Assembly: GCA_037447605.1 (NCBI GenBank)
Contig: CM074810.1
Coordinates: 2,911,368-2,970,439 of the forward strand
Direction of reading: 5' to 3'
Source of the DNA: Zygnema circumcarinatum
Taxonomy: Eukaryota; Streptophyta; Zygnematophyceae; Zygnematales; Zygnemataceae
Length of the DNA: 59,072 nucleotides
Part shown: positions 21,501-34,494 of the stretch, piece by piece
How positions within the stretch are numbered: the first letter of the stretch is position 1
Layout of the letters: each line of letters opens with the position of its first letter
Notes under the pieces: model-generated
The model's database searches: none
Told to the model about the DNA's origin: nothing
What the model saw: the letters and a program-made list of their open reading frames with translations, nothing else
Position numbers and translations under genes: made by a program

Positions 21501-24500
21501 TGTAGGTTTGAACCCGTAAATGATTCTGTTTAGAGAACGTGTGGAGACAGGATATGAATATGTTATTCCACAATGTCTTTTGACATAGAGAAAATGGAAA
21601 ATGGAAAGTGGAAAGTGGGAAAGAGTCAAAGAAGGTTGAGATAGGAGAGAAGGAGGGTAGATCTGAAGGAAGGAGAGTGAGGAAGAATCAGAGAGACCGA
21701 GTTAAAGGAGGAAGAGTTTGAATGATGGCAAGAAATGCGAAAAGAGGAAGAAAGGTAGGAGGTGCGGAGTAGTAGCAGAATATGAGAGACATTCATCTAC
21801 ACCCTATGCTGCACTTGAAATTTCTCCTTATATACTCATATACTCATATACTCTTCTCATTCTTCTTTAATGGACTGACGCAAATGAACCGGAACTTGAT
21901 ATATGTGTGCAGGCAAGAGCTAATGTGTGGGTAAAAGCCATCTTCCTCAGCCCCCAAATAATTCCTCCTTCAGCGAACCCTCCGCGGGTCGGCGCAGTCC
22001 GAAGGAATGGAAACACTCCGATGGGAGTGAACATGAGCATTTGGAGTCTGGATAGGAAGTTCGTGCTGGCAGCCATGACTGGTAATTTAAACTAAAAAAA
22101 AAAAAAGGGAAAACTAAAAAAACAAAATTTAAACAAATGTGCTGAAGGGGAAACTGGCCCTTTTTTAAGGCCTCTTTAGGCCCTTCCTTCAGGTCTTTTA
22201 GACCTTCCTTAAAGCCATTTTCTAAGGCATTTTCTTCCTAAGGTCATTTTCCGAAGGCCACTTTCTAGGGCCTTTACTTATATGGCCCTTTTAGGCCCCT
22301 TTTTTTTTGTGGACGGAAGGGGGGCGAGTAGGTCATTAGATTCTTTTACTTTTATCCATTCTTTTTCTTTACATTTTTCAAGACCTATGGGAAAAGCAGG
22401 GAGCTGTCAAATATTTTAGGGGGCAATGCAAGGTGCAATTTTGCTCGAAATTAATCGGATCTAAATTAATTTGTTTTGCTAGTGTGATTCAATGGAAAGG
22501 AATATGCACGCTTGAGAATTGACTCATCTTGTGTGGAAATTTGTCCATTGCAGATTGCAGAATTTGTGTGTGGAAAGGAGATGGAGAGCAGCCCATTCTT
22601 ATGCACTCTTTGTGGGGACATGAAAAGCAGGTGAGCACTAGTAATAATAGAAATACTGAATAGAAATAGTAATAATAACAGTACTAATAATAATAATCTA
22701 ATCTGCTAAGTAATAGTAATCAATCTCTCACTCTCTCTCTCTCTCTCCCTTTCTCTCTCTCTCTTATGTGGACTACTGGTATTTGCTCAGCCAGTGCCCT
22801 ATTTTGCGAGAAATGGAAATATGTTGAAGGATGAGTGTGCTCAAATAAGGGCTGAATACCTAGTAAGAGACGACGAATGTTGGGCTTTTTTTGGGCAATT
22901 TATTGTCCATTATGGGCCCAACCTTTTGTAGAAATCAACTAAAAGAGGTAGAGAGCATGTTAGGATAGAATGACAGTATCTAGTTGACCTTTAGCGGATA
23001 TTAAGTCTCATGAAAAGTGTTATTTTCAAGCGGTTTTTTTGCTTTGTTTTTTTTCTGCAGGTTTATGTGCTTGATGTGCATCCGAGAGACCCGCGGATGG
23101 CGATGAGTGCGGGCTATGATGGGCTCGTTATAATATGGGACATTTGGAGAGGAGAGGCTCTCAAAATTTTCAAAGATATCACCACTTATGAACTTGTAGA
23201 TGGCCATTTTTCACCGTACGGGCCCCAAAGCTCCCCTCAATTGGTTAACCATCTACAACGATTGATAGAATCATCTATAATTTTTTAAAAGACTAAATTC
23301 TTTAAGAATCTGAGTATCATATCTTTGACCCTGTAATTTTCCCCTTATTTATGGTGTTAAAATTTTCCATTTTTCTGTTTATGTGGGGTGGGTATGCAGG
23401 GATGGAACATCACTCGTGGTTTCGGACGAAGTAGGGCAAGTCTATTACTTCTCTTTGGAGAGTGCTGAGCGGTGGAAACATGCTCAGTTTGACCAGGTTT
23501 GTGTTAAAAATAAACTGTTCTATGATAAAAACCCTAAATTTCATAAGCGTCATCATATCTATCACTGTGCTGGGCTCTACCAAAATCACAGTACGCTTCA
23601 TTACGAATTAGGATGCCTCTCCCCTCCTTAGTTTTTTCCTCCCCCTCGCCCTCTCTTAAACGTTTACTACCCCCACCTCTCCTTTCTCTCCTCTCCTCTC
23701 CTATTCGTGTTTATCTCCTTGCAAATGTTGAAGTTAGGAGAAATTCAGAAAATCAAGTCAAAGAAAATTCTCTTACTGCTCGTTTTTGAATCACGTTGAT
23801 GGCGGCAATAAAATTCAAGGAGTCGAGGACTCCAAAGTGATGAAATGTTTATTGATCTTGCATGTTTATAATTATGCTTATGTTATTCGTTCGTCGACCT
23901 TCTATTTGGTTCACTGTAGTCATTAAAGAATCCACCTGAGGTGACTAACTTCAATCTCATTCTTCATATTTTTTCCTGATTCAGTTCTTCCTCGGGGATT
24001 ATCGGCCTATCAGTCACGACATTCACAACAATGTGGTCGACCAGGTAACTATTTCTGCAAAGAAAATGGGAGTTTTCTCTCTATTTTTATCGCCAAACCT
24101 AGACTCCGCAAACCTAGACCGCGCAGTTTCTGAGAAAAGATGGAAAAGAAGGGAAGTATTTGAGTGTTTACATTGCATATAGATAGAGTAGTGATTCTTT
24201 TTGGCTTAATTTTGATGCGAAGGTGATGACATTCGTTGGGTGTTGAATGAGCCGGATTCACATTTTGCAGGAAACTCAACTTCCATCTCATGAGCGGAAC
24301 TTGCGCGATTTACTTTGTGATGCAAGTAAGTGGCCCATTCATTCATGAATGGTTTTGAGTTGCATGCGAGTAGAGAGAGGTAGAGAGGAGATAGGAGATA
24401 AGTAGAGAGAGGGATAGAGAGGAGAGTAGAGTGGAGATAGGGGAAGACAAGGGGAGAAAAGAGAGTGGCGATGAGAGGTGGAGGAGGAGAGAAGATGTGT

Positions 24501-27500
24501 TAATGTTTCATTGTTGGGCAACCTGTTTTATCTCAGAGAAATGTGGAAAATTCAGTACCATGTATAGGCCTCTGTCTCTGGTCACTTTCTTCCGCTAAAA
24601 GGCTATCTCTTACTCATCCTTATGCCCATCAATGCCTTTATGTTAAACTCCATATATGCTATTATTTTTGCAGGCATGATTCCTTACCAGGAACCTTTAC
24701 AAAGTCAATATCAGCTCCGGCGACTTGCTGCTTTAGGGCTGCAATGGGAGCCTCCTGTTAGACAGCTAGAATGGGGAATAGAAGACTTTCCTCAAGTTCA
24801 GGCCCCAATACTTAATCCCATACCTGCATTGCTGAATTTCCCACCTGTGAGAGAGGAACAGAGAAGGAATGAGATGCAGACTGAGAGAGGGAGGAATGCA
24901 GGTGAAGGAGGAAGCGGTGCAGTAGCTTTTCAGCCTCAGAATGAGATTGCCCCTCAAGAAGGGAACGGAAGAGAGGTTGGGAGGAGGCACAACCCTACTC
25001 ATGCACTTGAAGGGAGGGAGGAAGAGAACAGAGGAGAGAGGGAGAAGACTCCAGACTCTTCGGAGTATAGTGCCAGTGATGAAGAGAGCGATGAGGAGGA
25101 GGAGGAAGAGGAGGAAGAGGAGGAGGAGGAGGAGGTGGTGGAGGGGGCTGTTCCGGGAGAGAGAGTGGGAGGGCGTCCAGTAAGGCGTGTAAGAAGGCGT
25201 CGTCATCGATTTTCTAGCAGTGGAGAGGAGGAGGGAAATAGCGATGGGAGTGATGATATGGGAGGAGTAAAACGGGTCCGGCGAGTCTCAAGGAGAGTAC
25301 AAGCTCTGGAGGTGAGCAGGCTTACTGGTGTTTAAGCACTAATTCTGTCGAAAAAGCACAAATCATATATACTATTAGTATATCATTGCCACTCGTTGAA
25401 GTGTGCAAACTGTCCTTTTGTAATCATTGAAGATGCAATAGCAGGAGGTAGATAGGTTTGTTTAGGAATGCATTCATTCCTTCCTTGTTTCTTTAGACAA
25501 TTCTTGAAACCCGAAACATTAAAAAAAAAAGCTCTAAAACAAAATTCACTTGAATAAGGCTATTCTCTTACTGTTTGGAAGCAGGAGGAGAGTCAGAGCC
25601 GGCGTGTTACCCGGCTCCGAAAAAGACTTCCTGCAGCAAATCCGGAGTATGAGAGTGGGAGAGGCGAAAAGAGGAGCTGTCCTGCAGGTAGGAGCCCAAC
25701 AAGACAAAGCAGAAGATTGCTAAGAGAAGATGCCGTCGATGCAAACAGAAGCAGGAGGCCTCAAAGGCAGGCTGCGAGGCAAGCTTTAGAGTGGATGAAA
25801 ACAAATGAGGATGTAGTAGCATCACTAGAGGAGGTAGTGAAGAGGAGAAGGAGAGGAAACGAGGGAGGAAGGGCTAGTGGGAGAGGTCAAGGAGGGTGGG
25901 GGGCTACGGGGAACAGTTCAGAGAATGAAGGAAATGAGTATGAGGAAGGAGCAAATAGAATGCAGCTGAGGTGGGAGGGACTTAGGAGAGAGAGTGGAGT
26001 GGAGGTAGCTGCTGTGGGTATTGGAGAGGAGAGAGGGATGGATTATCAAGAAGGGAAGAGAGGTTTGGATTCTGAGAATCAATTGCACCAAAATGAGTTG
26101 CAACTCCCGGAGAAAATGGCTGACGGGAATTCAGAGAGGCCAGCAGCAAGGCAGGGATCACCTTCAAAACCCAAAAAATTAGCAATTAAACTTAAGAAGC
26201 ATGCTGTTGGAGAGAGTTCCCAAAAGCAAGATATCCGAGATGGAAGCGATCAAGACAAGCAGGTAAGAGACCTTAGCTTCTTAAACGAAAGCGGTGGTCA
26301 AATATCTTTTGGAGAAGTGGAAGACAAAGGGGTGCTAAATCAGCAAGGAATTCCATCTAAAGAAGTCAAAGAAAGAAATGACAATGAAGTTCCTGAACCC
26401 CGAGCCCGACTTTTGGTGAAACTATCTATAGCCTCAGGAAGTCAGCATAGGAAGAGTGAGACAGGAAAGAGCGGTGGTGACAGTTTGATTAGAAACTTTT
26501 GGGAGGGGCAGGAGGGGGAGAGGTCTGGGAGGGAGGGAAGGGAGAGGGAGGAGAGGGAAGGAGCGGAGGGAGTGAGAGGAACGAGAATTTCTCAAGGAGT
26601 GAATCGTCAAGGAGAGGTGGGGTTTGATACAAGGAAGAAGAGAAAGCAGGAGGAAGGTGGGACCCGTGATATTGGGGCTACATTGAATTTTGAGATGCCT
26701 TTTGATGGTACAGAATGTGATTTGGCGGTGAAGGTTGAAAGCGGAAATGTAAGGGGAAGATATATAAAGGGCGAAAGGAGTGATGTTGAGGATGCAACTT
26801 ATGTTGAAAGATGGGGAAGAAGTGATTTAGAGGGAGACGCTATGCTAGGAAATGGCCCTGCTCTTCGAATACATTCAGGGGAAACAGAGATGCAGAAAGA
26901 AAGAGGGCAAGATAGAGGGGGAAGCAGAAGTCAAGAGAAGGGAAAAATGAAGGTTATCGACCAATCTAAGGAGATCTATGCAGGAGAGAGTGAATTTATA
27001 GAGAAGAGACGAGGGGAATGTGATGCAAATGGAAGAACAGATGGTGAAGGGGAAGTGAATAATGGAGAGTCAAAGATAGGCCAGGAAGGGAAGAAAAGCG
27101 AAGTGGAGGTGGATATGATGACGAAAAGGGACGAGGACGACGAGGAGGAAGGAGAGGAGGACGACTTACGCTTTAAAAGAAGGGAGTTGAGTTTTGTAAA
27201 GGTGGAGAAAGGAAAGATGAGAGAGGCGGAAGTTCTGGTGGAAACTGCATGCGGAAGCAGAAATAGTGAAGCGGCAGATAAAGCATATACAGGGTGGGGG
27301 AGGAAGGGAGAGAGAGGGGGCATCAAAAAGGGAAAGGATCAAATGGAGGGAGATCCCGAGGAAGAACAGAGCATGGCGAGAGGAAGTGAGAGCTATTTAT
27401 CTCCCTCGAAAATGAGAGGGTCAGGTGAGAGAGATGGTCTGAACTGCAAAAGTGCGTATAAATGGGAGGAGAGTGTGAATGCATTTCATGGTACTTCAAG

Positions 27501-30500
27501 CCAGCCTGTCCAAGGGGGAAAAGATGAAGAGGATCAAGAAGCTAAGAAACAATACAGAAGAAGACAGCAGCTAATGAGTAATTTAACTTTAGAGTCCGTC
27601 AGAACACAGGTAAAGTCACAGATGGAAGAGGGAAAGGAAGAATTGAGAGAGTTTGTGGGGTCTAAGGGTAGTGTGGGAGGGGGCTATCCCAAGGGGGTAG
27701 TTCTCTCGCCACAGGAATCAGAAGGGAGCAAAAGCAGAGAGAGTTCACAAGGTAAAGCGAGCTGTACAGAAATCCTCATTCATGGTGCTGCATTGGAGAA
27801 TAGCCAGAATGAGGGGAGGAGGAATGAGAAGCAGGAGGATGCAGGAGAGCTGAATAGTATGCAAGAGCAATCAGCATATGGGTCTGGAGGGGGAGAGTCC
27901 GTTAGGAAGACAAGGGGACAAACTAAGGGTCTAGGAGGGGCAACATCAGGAAAAGAAATTACTAAACCGGTTGCGGGAAGCAAGAGGAACAGGGAAGAAG
28001 AAATGGAAGTTGGGGAGGAGGATGAGAAGATACTGGGAAAGAGGAGGAGAGTGGTATATGTGGGACAAGTGCATGGAAGTGATGAGAAGATGCATAGTCC
28101 CAAAGCTTCGAAATGGAAGGAGGCGCAGAAGTCTCCAACCGGAAAGGGAGGGGGGTCGACAGAGAGAGCCTCTCGAAAGAACTCTTTGAAAGGGGGGGCG
28201 AGAACACCAAAGAGTGTGGCTTGGCTGATGAATACTGAGAGAGACGAGGGACAGTACGTACCGCAATTGGGAGATCGGGTTGCCTACATTCGCCGAGTAA
28301 GTTCCAGGAACCTGAAAATTTAAAAATCGTTTATCTCAATCTCTCTCTCTCTCTCTCCCTCTCTCTCTCTCCCTCTCACCCTCTGCTGCCTCTCCCCTCC
28401 AATCCCTTCGTTCTTTGTTTTTTTTATTTATCGGCTTGACCCGCAGAAAAATTCTCGCCCACCAACCCCCCCTCTCTCTGTCTCTCTCTCGCTCTCTCTC
28501 CCCCTCTCTCTCTCTCTCTTTCCCCCCCATTCCGTTCTCATGCTCGCCCACCAGCTCTCTCGCCCCCGCATCTCCCACCCTCTCCACCACCACCCTCTCT
28601 CTCTTCCCTCAGTCAGAAACCCACCTGTCAGTATATGCATGACAGGGGCATGAAGAGTATCTCCGGAACGAGGAGGCAAGCGAGGAGGAGAAGAAGTTTG
28701 TTCCGTCAACAATGCTCACTAATCAAATAAAGCCGGTGGAATTCTGCTCAGTAGTGGGTCTCGATTATCTCATTCTCCAAGATAAGGGCTCCCAAACCGC
28801 ATGTAAATTAGACCTTAAAGTTGACGATCCCACGTCTCACAACTATGGCAGAACTTTTCAAATTCTGCTGTCGGATATGTCCGGCTCGTCCGACTTTCTT
28901 GTGCTTAAGGGGCGATATGATGCAGCCATGGAGTGCAAATGGAATCCACAAGACATTTGCATGGTAAGGATGTGCTGCTCAGAATTTCTCTCTCTTCTCC
29001 CTCTCCCTCAGTCTCTCCCGGCTGCCTCTGTATCTTTCCTTTCCTTCGCTCTTCCTTTTCTCAGTCCCATTTCTCCCCCCCCTCTGCTTCTCGAAACTGC
29101 CTCTATCTAGTCTACTCTCTCTCCCTCGTCCTCTTCCTCAATTTCTCCCAGTTGTCTCTAAGTCCCTTGTTCTCCTTCTCGTCTTCAACTTCGCCATCTC
29201 TCCCTCCCTCCCCCTCGGCTTCTCCCCCGCTGCCTTTGCCCCTTTCGCTTCCTCTCCCCCCTCCTTCCTCAGTCTTGTCCAGTTGTCTCTGTGTTTCTTT
29301 CCTCGGACGTCATACTCTCCCCTCCCTCTCCCATCTCACTCGCCCACTCCCTCAACTGTCTCTGTCTCTTTCTCTCCCTCTCCATTTTCTCCCTCTCCCC
29401 CTCCCTCTCCTATCTCCCTGCTGTCTTTATGTCACTTTCTCTCCCTCTTTATTCTCTCTCTCCGCCTCCCTCTCCTATGTCCTTCTCCCACTCTTCCAGC
29501 TGTCCCTTTGTCCCTTTCTCTCCCTCTTCATTTTTTCCCACTCCTTCTCCCTCATTTTCCTCTCTCTCCCTCTCCCACTTCCTTTCTCTCTACCTTCCCT
29601 TGCATTTCAGTTGTTTCAGCCCGAGTGTTAGTGCTTTTTTCAGGTATGGTGGGCGGGAGGAAATGGAAGTCGGGGAAAGCTTTGGCCCGGAACTGTGAAG
29701 CACTGTAAGAAAGCGATGAGGACGGATGGGATCTGGGAAAGGTGAGTTTTGAGAGATTTTGTAATTTTTTTTTTTCCTTTTTTATTTGAACTTAATCCTT
29801 TAGGGGGTTTTGGATTTTGAGAGTTAAGGTTGAGGACTCAACTAGAAAGGCATATACTTCAAACTGTGGAAGCAGAAAGCACACGGGTGGGAAGTTGTAA
29901 TCACTGAAGTAGCATAAAGATAACAAAAAAAAGTGGAGAGAGAGAGAGATTGAGAGTGAGAAGAAATACGTACAGAGAGAGAAGAGATCACGCTTTCAAA
30001 TCTGTTCTAAATTCACCCCCAGCTCATGTCTTTTCCCACAAATAGAGGCTGTTGTTGGAGACGTGAATTTTTCGAACGGAGGTAATCTGTTGTTGACAAC
30101 CCCCCCCCCCCCTCCCCCACCCCTCCCCCTCCCCCCCACTCCCCCTTCCTTCATTTTTACTCATATATATATGTATTTTTTTTTTCATTTGGAGCAGCTG
30201 TTTGGTGGCCTATGAGGACTTTGACGGTGACTTCAAGCACAGTCCGTGGGAGCTTCTTTCATGCGACTCCGAAAGCAGATGGCAGCCTCCCTCTCTTCCG
30301 GAAACTGTTCAGAAAAAGTTTTTGCGAAACCTTGATCGGATCGAGGAGTCGAGAGGGCCCGGAAAAGAGGTTCGCTTCTCGTTTTCTCTCTCTCTCTCAC
30401 ACACTCTCTCTCTGTGTGTCTCTCACACACACACATACACACTCTCTCTCTCTCGCGCGCTCATTTTTATTTTCTAAGTTCCTCGAAATGGCTAACGTAC

Positions 30501-31455
30501 AAAAGTCTACTTACGTGTTTTCTGTTGAGTTCGTCTCAAAGTGTATGTTGAATAGCGTTGAGCTGTGGATACTTTTGAAGATCTTGAAACATTTGATACT
30601 CCGGGCAACTCTGCAACCCCACCTCTCTCTCTCTCTCACTCTCTCTCTCTCTCTCTCCCCCACTCTTTCGCCTCCTCTGTCTATCTCCCCCTCTCTCCCC
30701 TCGCCCCCCTCGCTCCTCCGCTTTGTTCTTCCTGTCATTTGCAGACGGAGATTTTAGGGTGCTGGTTTTGGGAAGTTCTAAGGAAAGGGAAAAGGCGTCT
30801 ATTGACTAAAATTGTGTTTTGCAATTTTGAAACAGGAATGAAGGCTCAATGTGGTACAACTGAACTGATTTCCGTTCAACTGCTGTTTATGTGCAGGACG
30901 AGTTCTGTCTGGAGTGGTTTGAGAAGCCGGTGGAACGCCCCGTCTATTTGAGAAAGTGTGTTCCCTTTCCCTTCGAACAGCGCAGATGAAAAAAACACTT
31001 GCTTGGGTTTTTGTCTGTATCAAACATTTTGGGAGTTTCATGCTCCATCCCATCATGCCCAATGCCATGCCCCATACCATGCTCCATCCCATCATGCCCA
31101 ATGCCATGCCTCATGCCTCATGCCTCATGCGATGCTTCAATACCATGCTACAGACACCTTCCCATCATGCCTCATGCCATTATGCCATCATCATCATCAC
31201 GCCTGATGCCATATCATGTCATGCCATGCCATGCCATGCCATGCGGTGCGCAGGATCGCCCTCCCCATGGCTCTCTCCACCCTCCGCGCGCGCCTTGAGA
31301 GCGCGTACTATCGCAGCGCCGAGGCGGTGGCCCACCACGCGCGCCTCATTGCGGCCAACGCGGAGGCCTACTTCGGGGCCGCCTCGCAGGAGGCCGCCAA
31401 GGCGCAGAGGCTGGTCGACCGCCTGCTGCGGGGGGTCAAGGCTCCGTCTACATGA
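15573..31455 (+). CDS. BRWD/PHIP-type WD40-bromodomain protein (23 exons)
   Basis: Nuclear WD40 and bromodomain protein; animal members are chromatin readers and CUL4-DDB1 substrate receptors. Exons: 15573-15904, 16482-16681, 17410-17652, 17910-18019, 19096-19173, 19402-19508, 19862-19950, 20386-20507, 20844-20944, 21366-21501, 21913-22081, 22554-22630, 23061-23215, 23400-23496, 23985-24044, 24271-24325, 24674-25311, 25585-28296, 28646-28963, 29644-29741, 30198-30369, 30897-30955 and 31254-31455. All phases agree and sum to 2110 codons. Motifs include LRGHRNAVYC, TGSDDRLVKLWS, CRGH, DITDLAVSS, VTAIAFSP, VTGSSDTYAR, VTCSRDG, FFLGDYRP and PQLGDRVAYIRR with GHEEY. A WED/cryptic-Tudor-like block (SPWELLSCD) and a bromodomain helix region (LRARLESAYYRSAEAV) close the protein. 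Exon 18 (904 codons) is almost all Glu/Arg/Gly/Ser. The bromodomain lacks its usual C-terminal acetyl-lysine Asn. Confidence 0.93.
18015..18950. repeat. Triplicated ~312-bp repeat in intron 4 of the BRWD/PHIP-like gene
   Basis: Three near-identical direct copies start at 18015, 18327 and 18638 with acactgtaa, the sequence that spans the exon 4 / intron 4 junction. Copy 1 carries the live donor GTAAGT; copies 2 and 3 read GTAAAT. The remainder is CT-rich. A CCCCCT run follows at 18975-19043. Confidence 0.9.
31043..31250. repeat. CATGCC-rich tandem repeat in the last intron
   Basis: Imperfect repeats of catcccatcatgcccaatgc and the shorter catgc/catgcc units fill the intron before the last exon of the BRWD/PHIP-like gene and end ten bases before its acceptor. 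Confidence 0.8.
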
Positions 31456-32315
31456 CACACTAATTTACTTATCAGTCAGTTAGGGTTTGGGAGCGGAGAG
31501 CGTCCTGCGACGTGACAGTAGAACGGACTGTACAGGAGGGTCTGATGGGTCCTCCTATAACAGTACAGCCCGTCAGTCAGTCAGTCAGTCAGAGTCAGGG
31601 TTTGGTGGAAGAGAGGGGCAAGCGGATAGTGGAGAGGGAGGCAGAGGGAGGGGTGCAGTGCTTGTGGAGAAATGGGGGTTGTAGGGACCGCTAAGCTTTC
31701 CCCGAGCATGCACGTGCTGTTGATGGTCCGTTCATTGCCAATTACTGTAAATTGAATAGGTTGTAGCTCTACAGGTTGTGTTGGTCAAGTAGTGAGGACA
31801 CCGAAACTCCATTGAGATTGGAAGAATCAAACAAATGGCAGCACGCCACGCGTGGTTATACACACTTCGCAACGCTTGGTAATAACTTCTGACAACAGCT
31901 TCCAGGGTGAAACAAGCGACGCGTGTTTGGCTTCAGTTCCGTTATAATCCAGGGGAGGGAGGGGAGGGAGGCAGGGGAGGGAGGGGAGGGAGTCAGGGGN
32001 NNNNNNNNNAGGGGAGGGAGGGGAGGGAGGGAGGGAGGGAAAGGAGGGAGGGGAGGGAGGGAGGGAGGGGAGGGAGGGAGGGAGGGGAGGAAGGGAGAGT
32101 GAAAGTAAATCGAAAACTGGCAGCCAATCACCATCTGCCATGTGTCGTTTGTATTATGTGGCAAATTGTGATTTGGTCCAAACTCTCAATGTACGGTATT
32201 TGGTCGACTGGCAGCATTGCCATTGCCAAACATACAAAAAAAGAAAAGTAAAAAAGTAGAAGTCTTTGGGCCCCACAATGCACTCTCAGCACATGTTCAA
32301 ACACACAGCTCCAAC
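31456..32315. other. Spacer with GGGA microsatellite and assembly gap
   Basis: The region lies between two convergent genes. It holds a short gtca repeat (31570-31590), a GGGAGG-rich microsatellite (31950-32100) and ten N at 32000-32009 inside it, probably a repeat-induced assembly gap. No gene is visible. Confidence 0.7.
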
Positions 32316-33554
32316 TTACATCTGTTGCGGTATCAAGTGCACTTTAAACTTGTCCATAAAAGCAGCGTTCGTAGATTTGAACAAGGACGCCAACGTAAAC
32401 TTCTTGTGATCAATTCCGGCCTCCACCAGCGTTCTGTGCCTCACCTTCAGCCGCTTCTCAAGGGAGAGCTGCAGTGTGGACGGGTACATCTGAATCTCCT
32501 CCTTGCTACGGCCCATCTCAGTCAATAGGAAGTCAATCTTGGACTTAATAGTGTCCCACGACCTGCTGAGCAGTAAGGGCTGCTCTTTCACCATTTTAAA
32601 GGCTGGAATATCCCCAAAGTGCTGCCTCAGCTGCATGTACATGTTATCCATTGTGTTCCGTGGCACTAATAATACATGTGGGTGACTTTGCAGCACTTTC
32701 AGGGCTCTCTCGGGCCCGAAAATCTCCTCCAATCCAGCCACACCATCCTTGAAGTGATGGCCCTTTTTTCTAACGATTGCGGGGAAAAGGAGGAGCACAT
32801 CCTCGCCTGCCTTGTAAGGGAAGGTCGACCTCACAGCCTCAACTCCCTCCTTTATTGTTTCAGGACTGTAGCAGAGAATGTTTGGGTAGGTTTCCAGCAT
32901 AGCGGCTGTGACAGGGACGCCTAACTCCTTCCATAAACGAGCCTTTGCCTCAAGGGCCTGCACACGGTGACTCAAAATTCCCGGCATTCTTCCTATCACC
33001 TTCCCTAATTTCGTCACCTTCATAGTGTTCCGAAGGAATTCGATCACAGCTTCTTGCCTCTCATTTGGAACAAGCAGCAAGTTGCTGCGGCGCACGCTGC
33101 GCTCGAAGGCATTGAAAAAGTCGTGGGAGTTGACCCCATGGCTTTGGAAGAAAGCTGCTTTAGGAAGAATATGCTTGTAGCCCCTTATAATGTCACTCTT
33201 CTTCTTATCAACAATGCGGTGGACATCCTGCTGCGTGCATCCCAAGCTCAGGAGAGCATCCACTGCTTCTCGGATAGCCTTTGTCGAATCCGCAGTTTCG
33301 TCCTCAGCCATGGTAGCTTTGCCTGCATTCGCTTTGTCAAGTTTTTTTCCCACCTCACTACTGCTGCTGCTGCTGCTGCTGCTGTATCCATGGCGGCCTT
33401 GAAGGGACTGAGTGCAAGTGAGCTGTTCAAGGGATGGATTGTACCATGGTAGGCGGAAAGAAGATCTGTTCCAAACGGTCCGGCGAAGAAAAGGAAGAAA
33501 GGAGGCCGCCATGGCGCGAACTTCTGAAGCCTGCGGCCGCTGATAAAGAGTCAC
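32316..33554 (-). CDS. mTERF-family protein, organellar, intronless
   Basis: mTERF proteins are helical-repeat nucleic-acid binders that control transcription, splicing or translation in plant mitochondria and plastids. This single exon gives 412 aa from the first ATG (33554). A Met at residue 15 (33512) begins MAASFLPFLRR, a better targeting-peptide start, giving 398 aa. The presequence is rich in Arg and Ser, including a run of nine Ser encoded by a CTG/AGC repeat. The body has repeated mTERF helices with the typical proline- and leucine-bearing motif (for example RMPGILSH, TYPNILCYSP, SHPHVLLVP, EQPLLLSRS, MYPSTLQLSLE), about six to seven repeats. It ends by TGA/TAG at 32316 with a basic C-terminus. 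Lack of introns is normal for this family. The exact organelle is not determinable here. Confidence 0.9.
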   Translation of the reverse strand: MTLYQRPQASEVRAMAASFLPFLRRTVWNRSSFRLPWYNPSLEQLTCTQSLQGRHGYSSSSSSSSSEVGKKLDKANAGKATMAEDETADSTKAIREAVDALLSLGCTQQDVHRIVDKKKSDIIRGYKHILPKAAFFQSHGVNSHDFFNAFERSVRRSNLLLVPNERQEAVIEFLRNTMKVTKLGKVIGRMPGILSHRVQALEAKARLWKELGVPVTAAMLETYPNILCYSPETIKEGVEAVRSTFPYKAGEDVLLLFPAIVRKKGHHFKDGVAGLEEIFGPERALKVLQSHPHVLLVPRNTMDNMYMQLRQHFGDIPAFKMVKEQPLLLSRSWDTIKSKIDFLLTEMGRSKEEIQMYPSTLQLSLEKRLKVRHRTLVEAGIDHKKFTLASLFKSTNAAFMDKFKVHLIPQQM

Positions 33555-33599
33555 TTACATAATTTCTTGTTGCACACGGCTTTCAGCACTCAACCCTAA

Positions 33600-33690
33600 T
33601 CTTGTAGACCCAACTTTGACTCTAACCCTTACCCTAATCCTAACCCTAACGCTAACCCTAACGCATACCCTAACCCTAACCTTGAGCATG
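33600..33690. repeat. Short interstitial CCCTAA (TTAGGG-type) tract
   Basis: About ten degenerate taaccc/cctaac units. The unit is six bases rather than the seven-base CCCTAAA found at the right edge of the window. Confidence 0.7.
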
Positions 33691-33705
33691 AGCGTGACCT
33701 GACCA

Positions 33706-33757
33706 CTTTATTACTGTTTTGCAACAGTTGCGTAACCAATCCGCCACTTCGACTTAA
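33706..33757 (-). pseudogene. Truncated copy of the tRNA-Cys-like sequence
   Basis: This matches the acceptor, D and anticodon parts of 34495-34565, but the T arm and 3' acceptor strand are missing at the duplication breakpoint. Confidence 0.65.
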
Positions 33758-34494
33758 TGGGGAAGGGGAGGAATAACATACAGTCATACACACGACACAA
33801 GCATAAGCAAAGGAACGGGAGGCACACGCGGAGGCAAGGGAGACAAAGGCAAGGGCAACACAGTAAGGGGCAAAGGCAAGGGAGGCGAAATGCAGAATGC
33901 AGTATGCGGAATGCGGAATGCAGAGGCGAAATGTGGAATGGGGAATTCGGAATGCGGAGTGCAGAATGCAGAATACGAAATGCATAATGCGGAATGCAGC
34001 AGCAGAAAAAGCAGCAGCAACAGCAAAAGCAACAGCAGCAATGCGGAATGCAGCAGCAAGAAAAATCAAAATAAAAAAAAACAAAAATGAATGCTGCAGC
34101 AGGAGCAGCAGCAGAAGAAAAAGCAGCAGCAGCAGCAACAGCAATGCAAATGCAGCAGCAAAAAAAAAATGACAAAAAAACAGAAATGAATTCCTGCAGC
34201 AGTAGTAACAGCAGCAGCAGCAGCAGCAATGCGGAATGCGGGATGCAGCAGCAAAAGAAAAATGAAACAAAAAACAAAAATGAATGCTGCAGTTTCTTCA
34301 ACATCAGCAGCAGCAGCAACAACAGCAGCAGATAGGATAAAATATAGAGAAAAAAGGGAAGGATGAAAATGGATAAAGGATCAAGGAAATAAAATAAAAA
34401 CAACAAAGAAAAAATAACAACAAATATTTGGCATATAAAGCAAAAACACAAAAACTTTGAATAAATAAAAACAGAAGAATGAATAAACACTACA

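Noticed and set aside
24674-28296. Exons 17 and 18 as a separate Glu/Arg-rich gene
   Set aside because: Phases match on both sides with WD40 and Tudor-like exons, and there is no independent start or stop.
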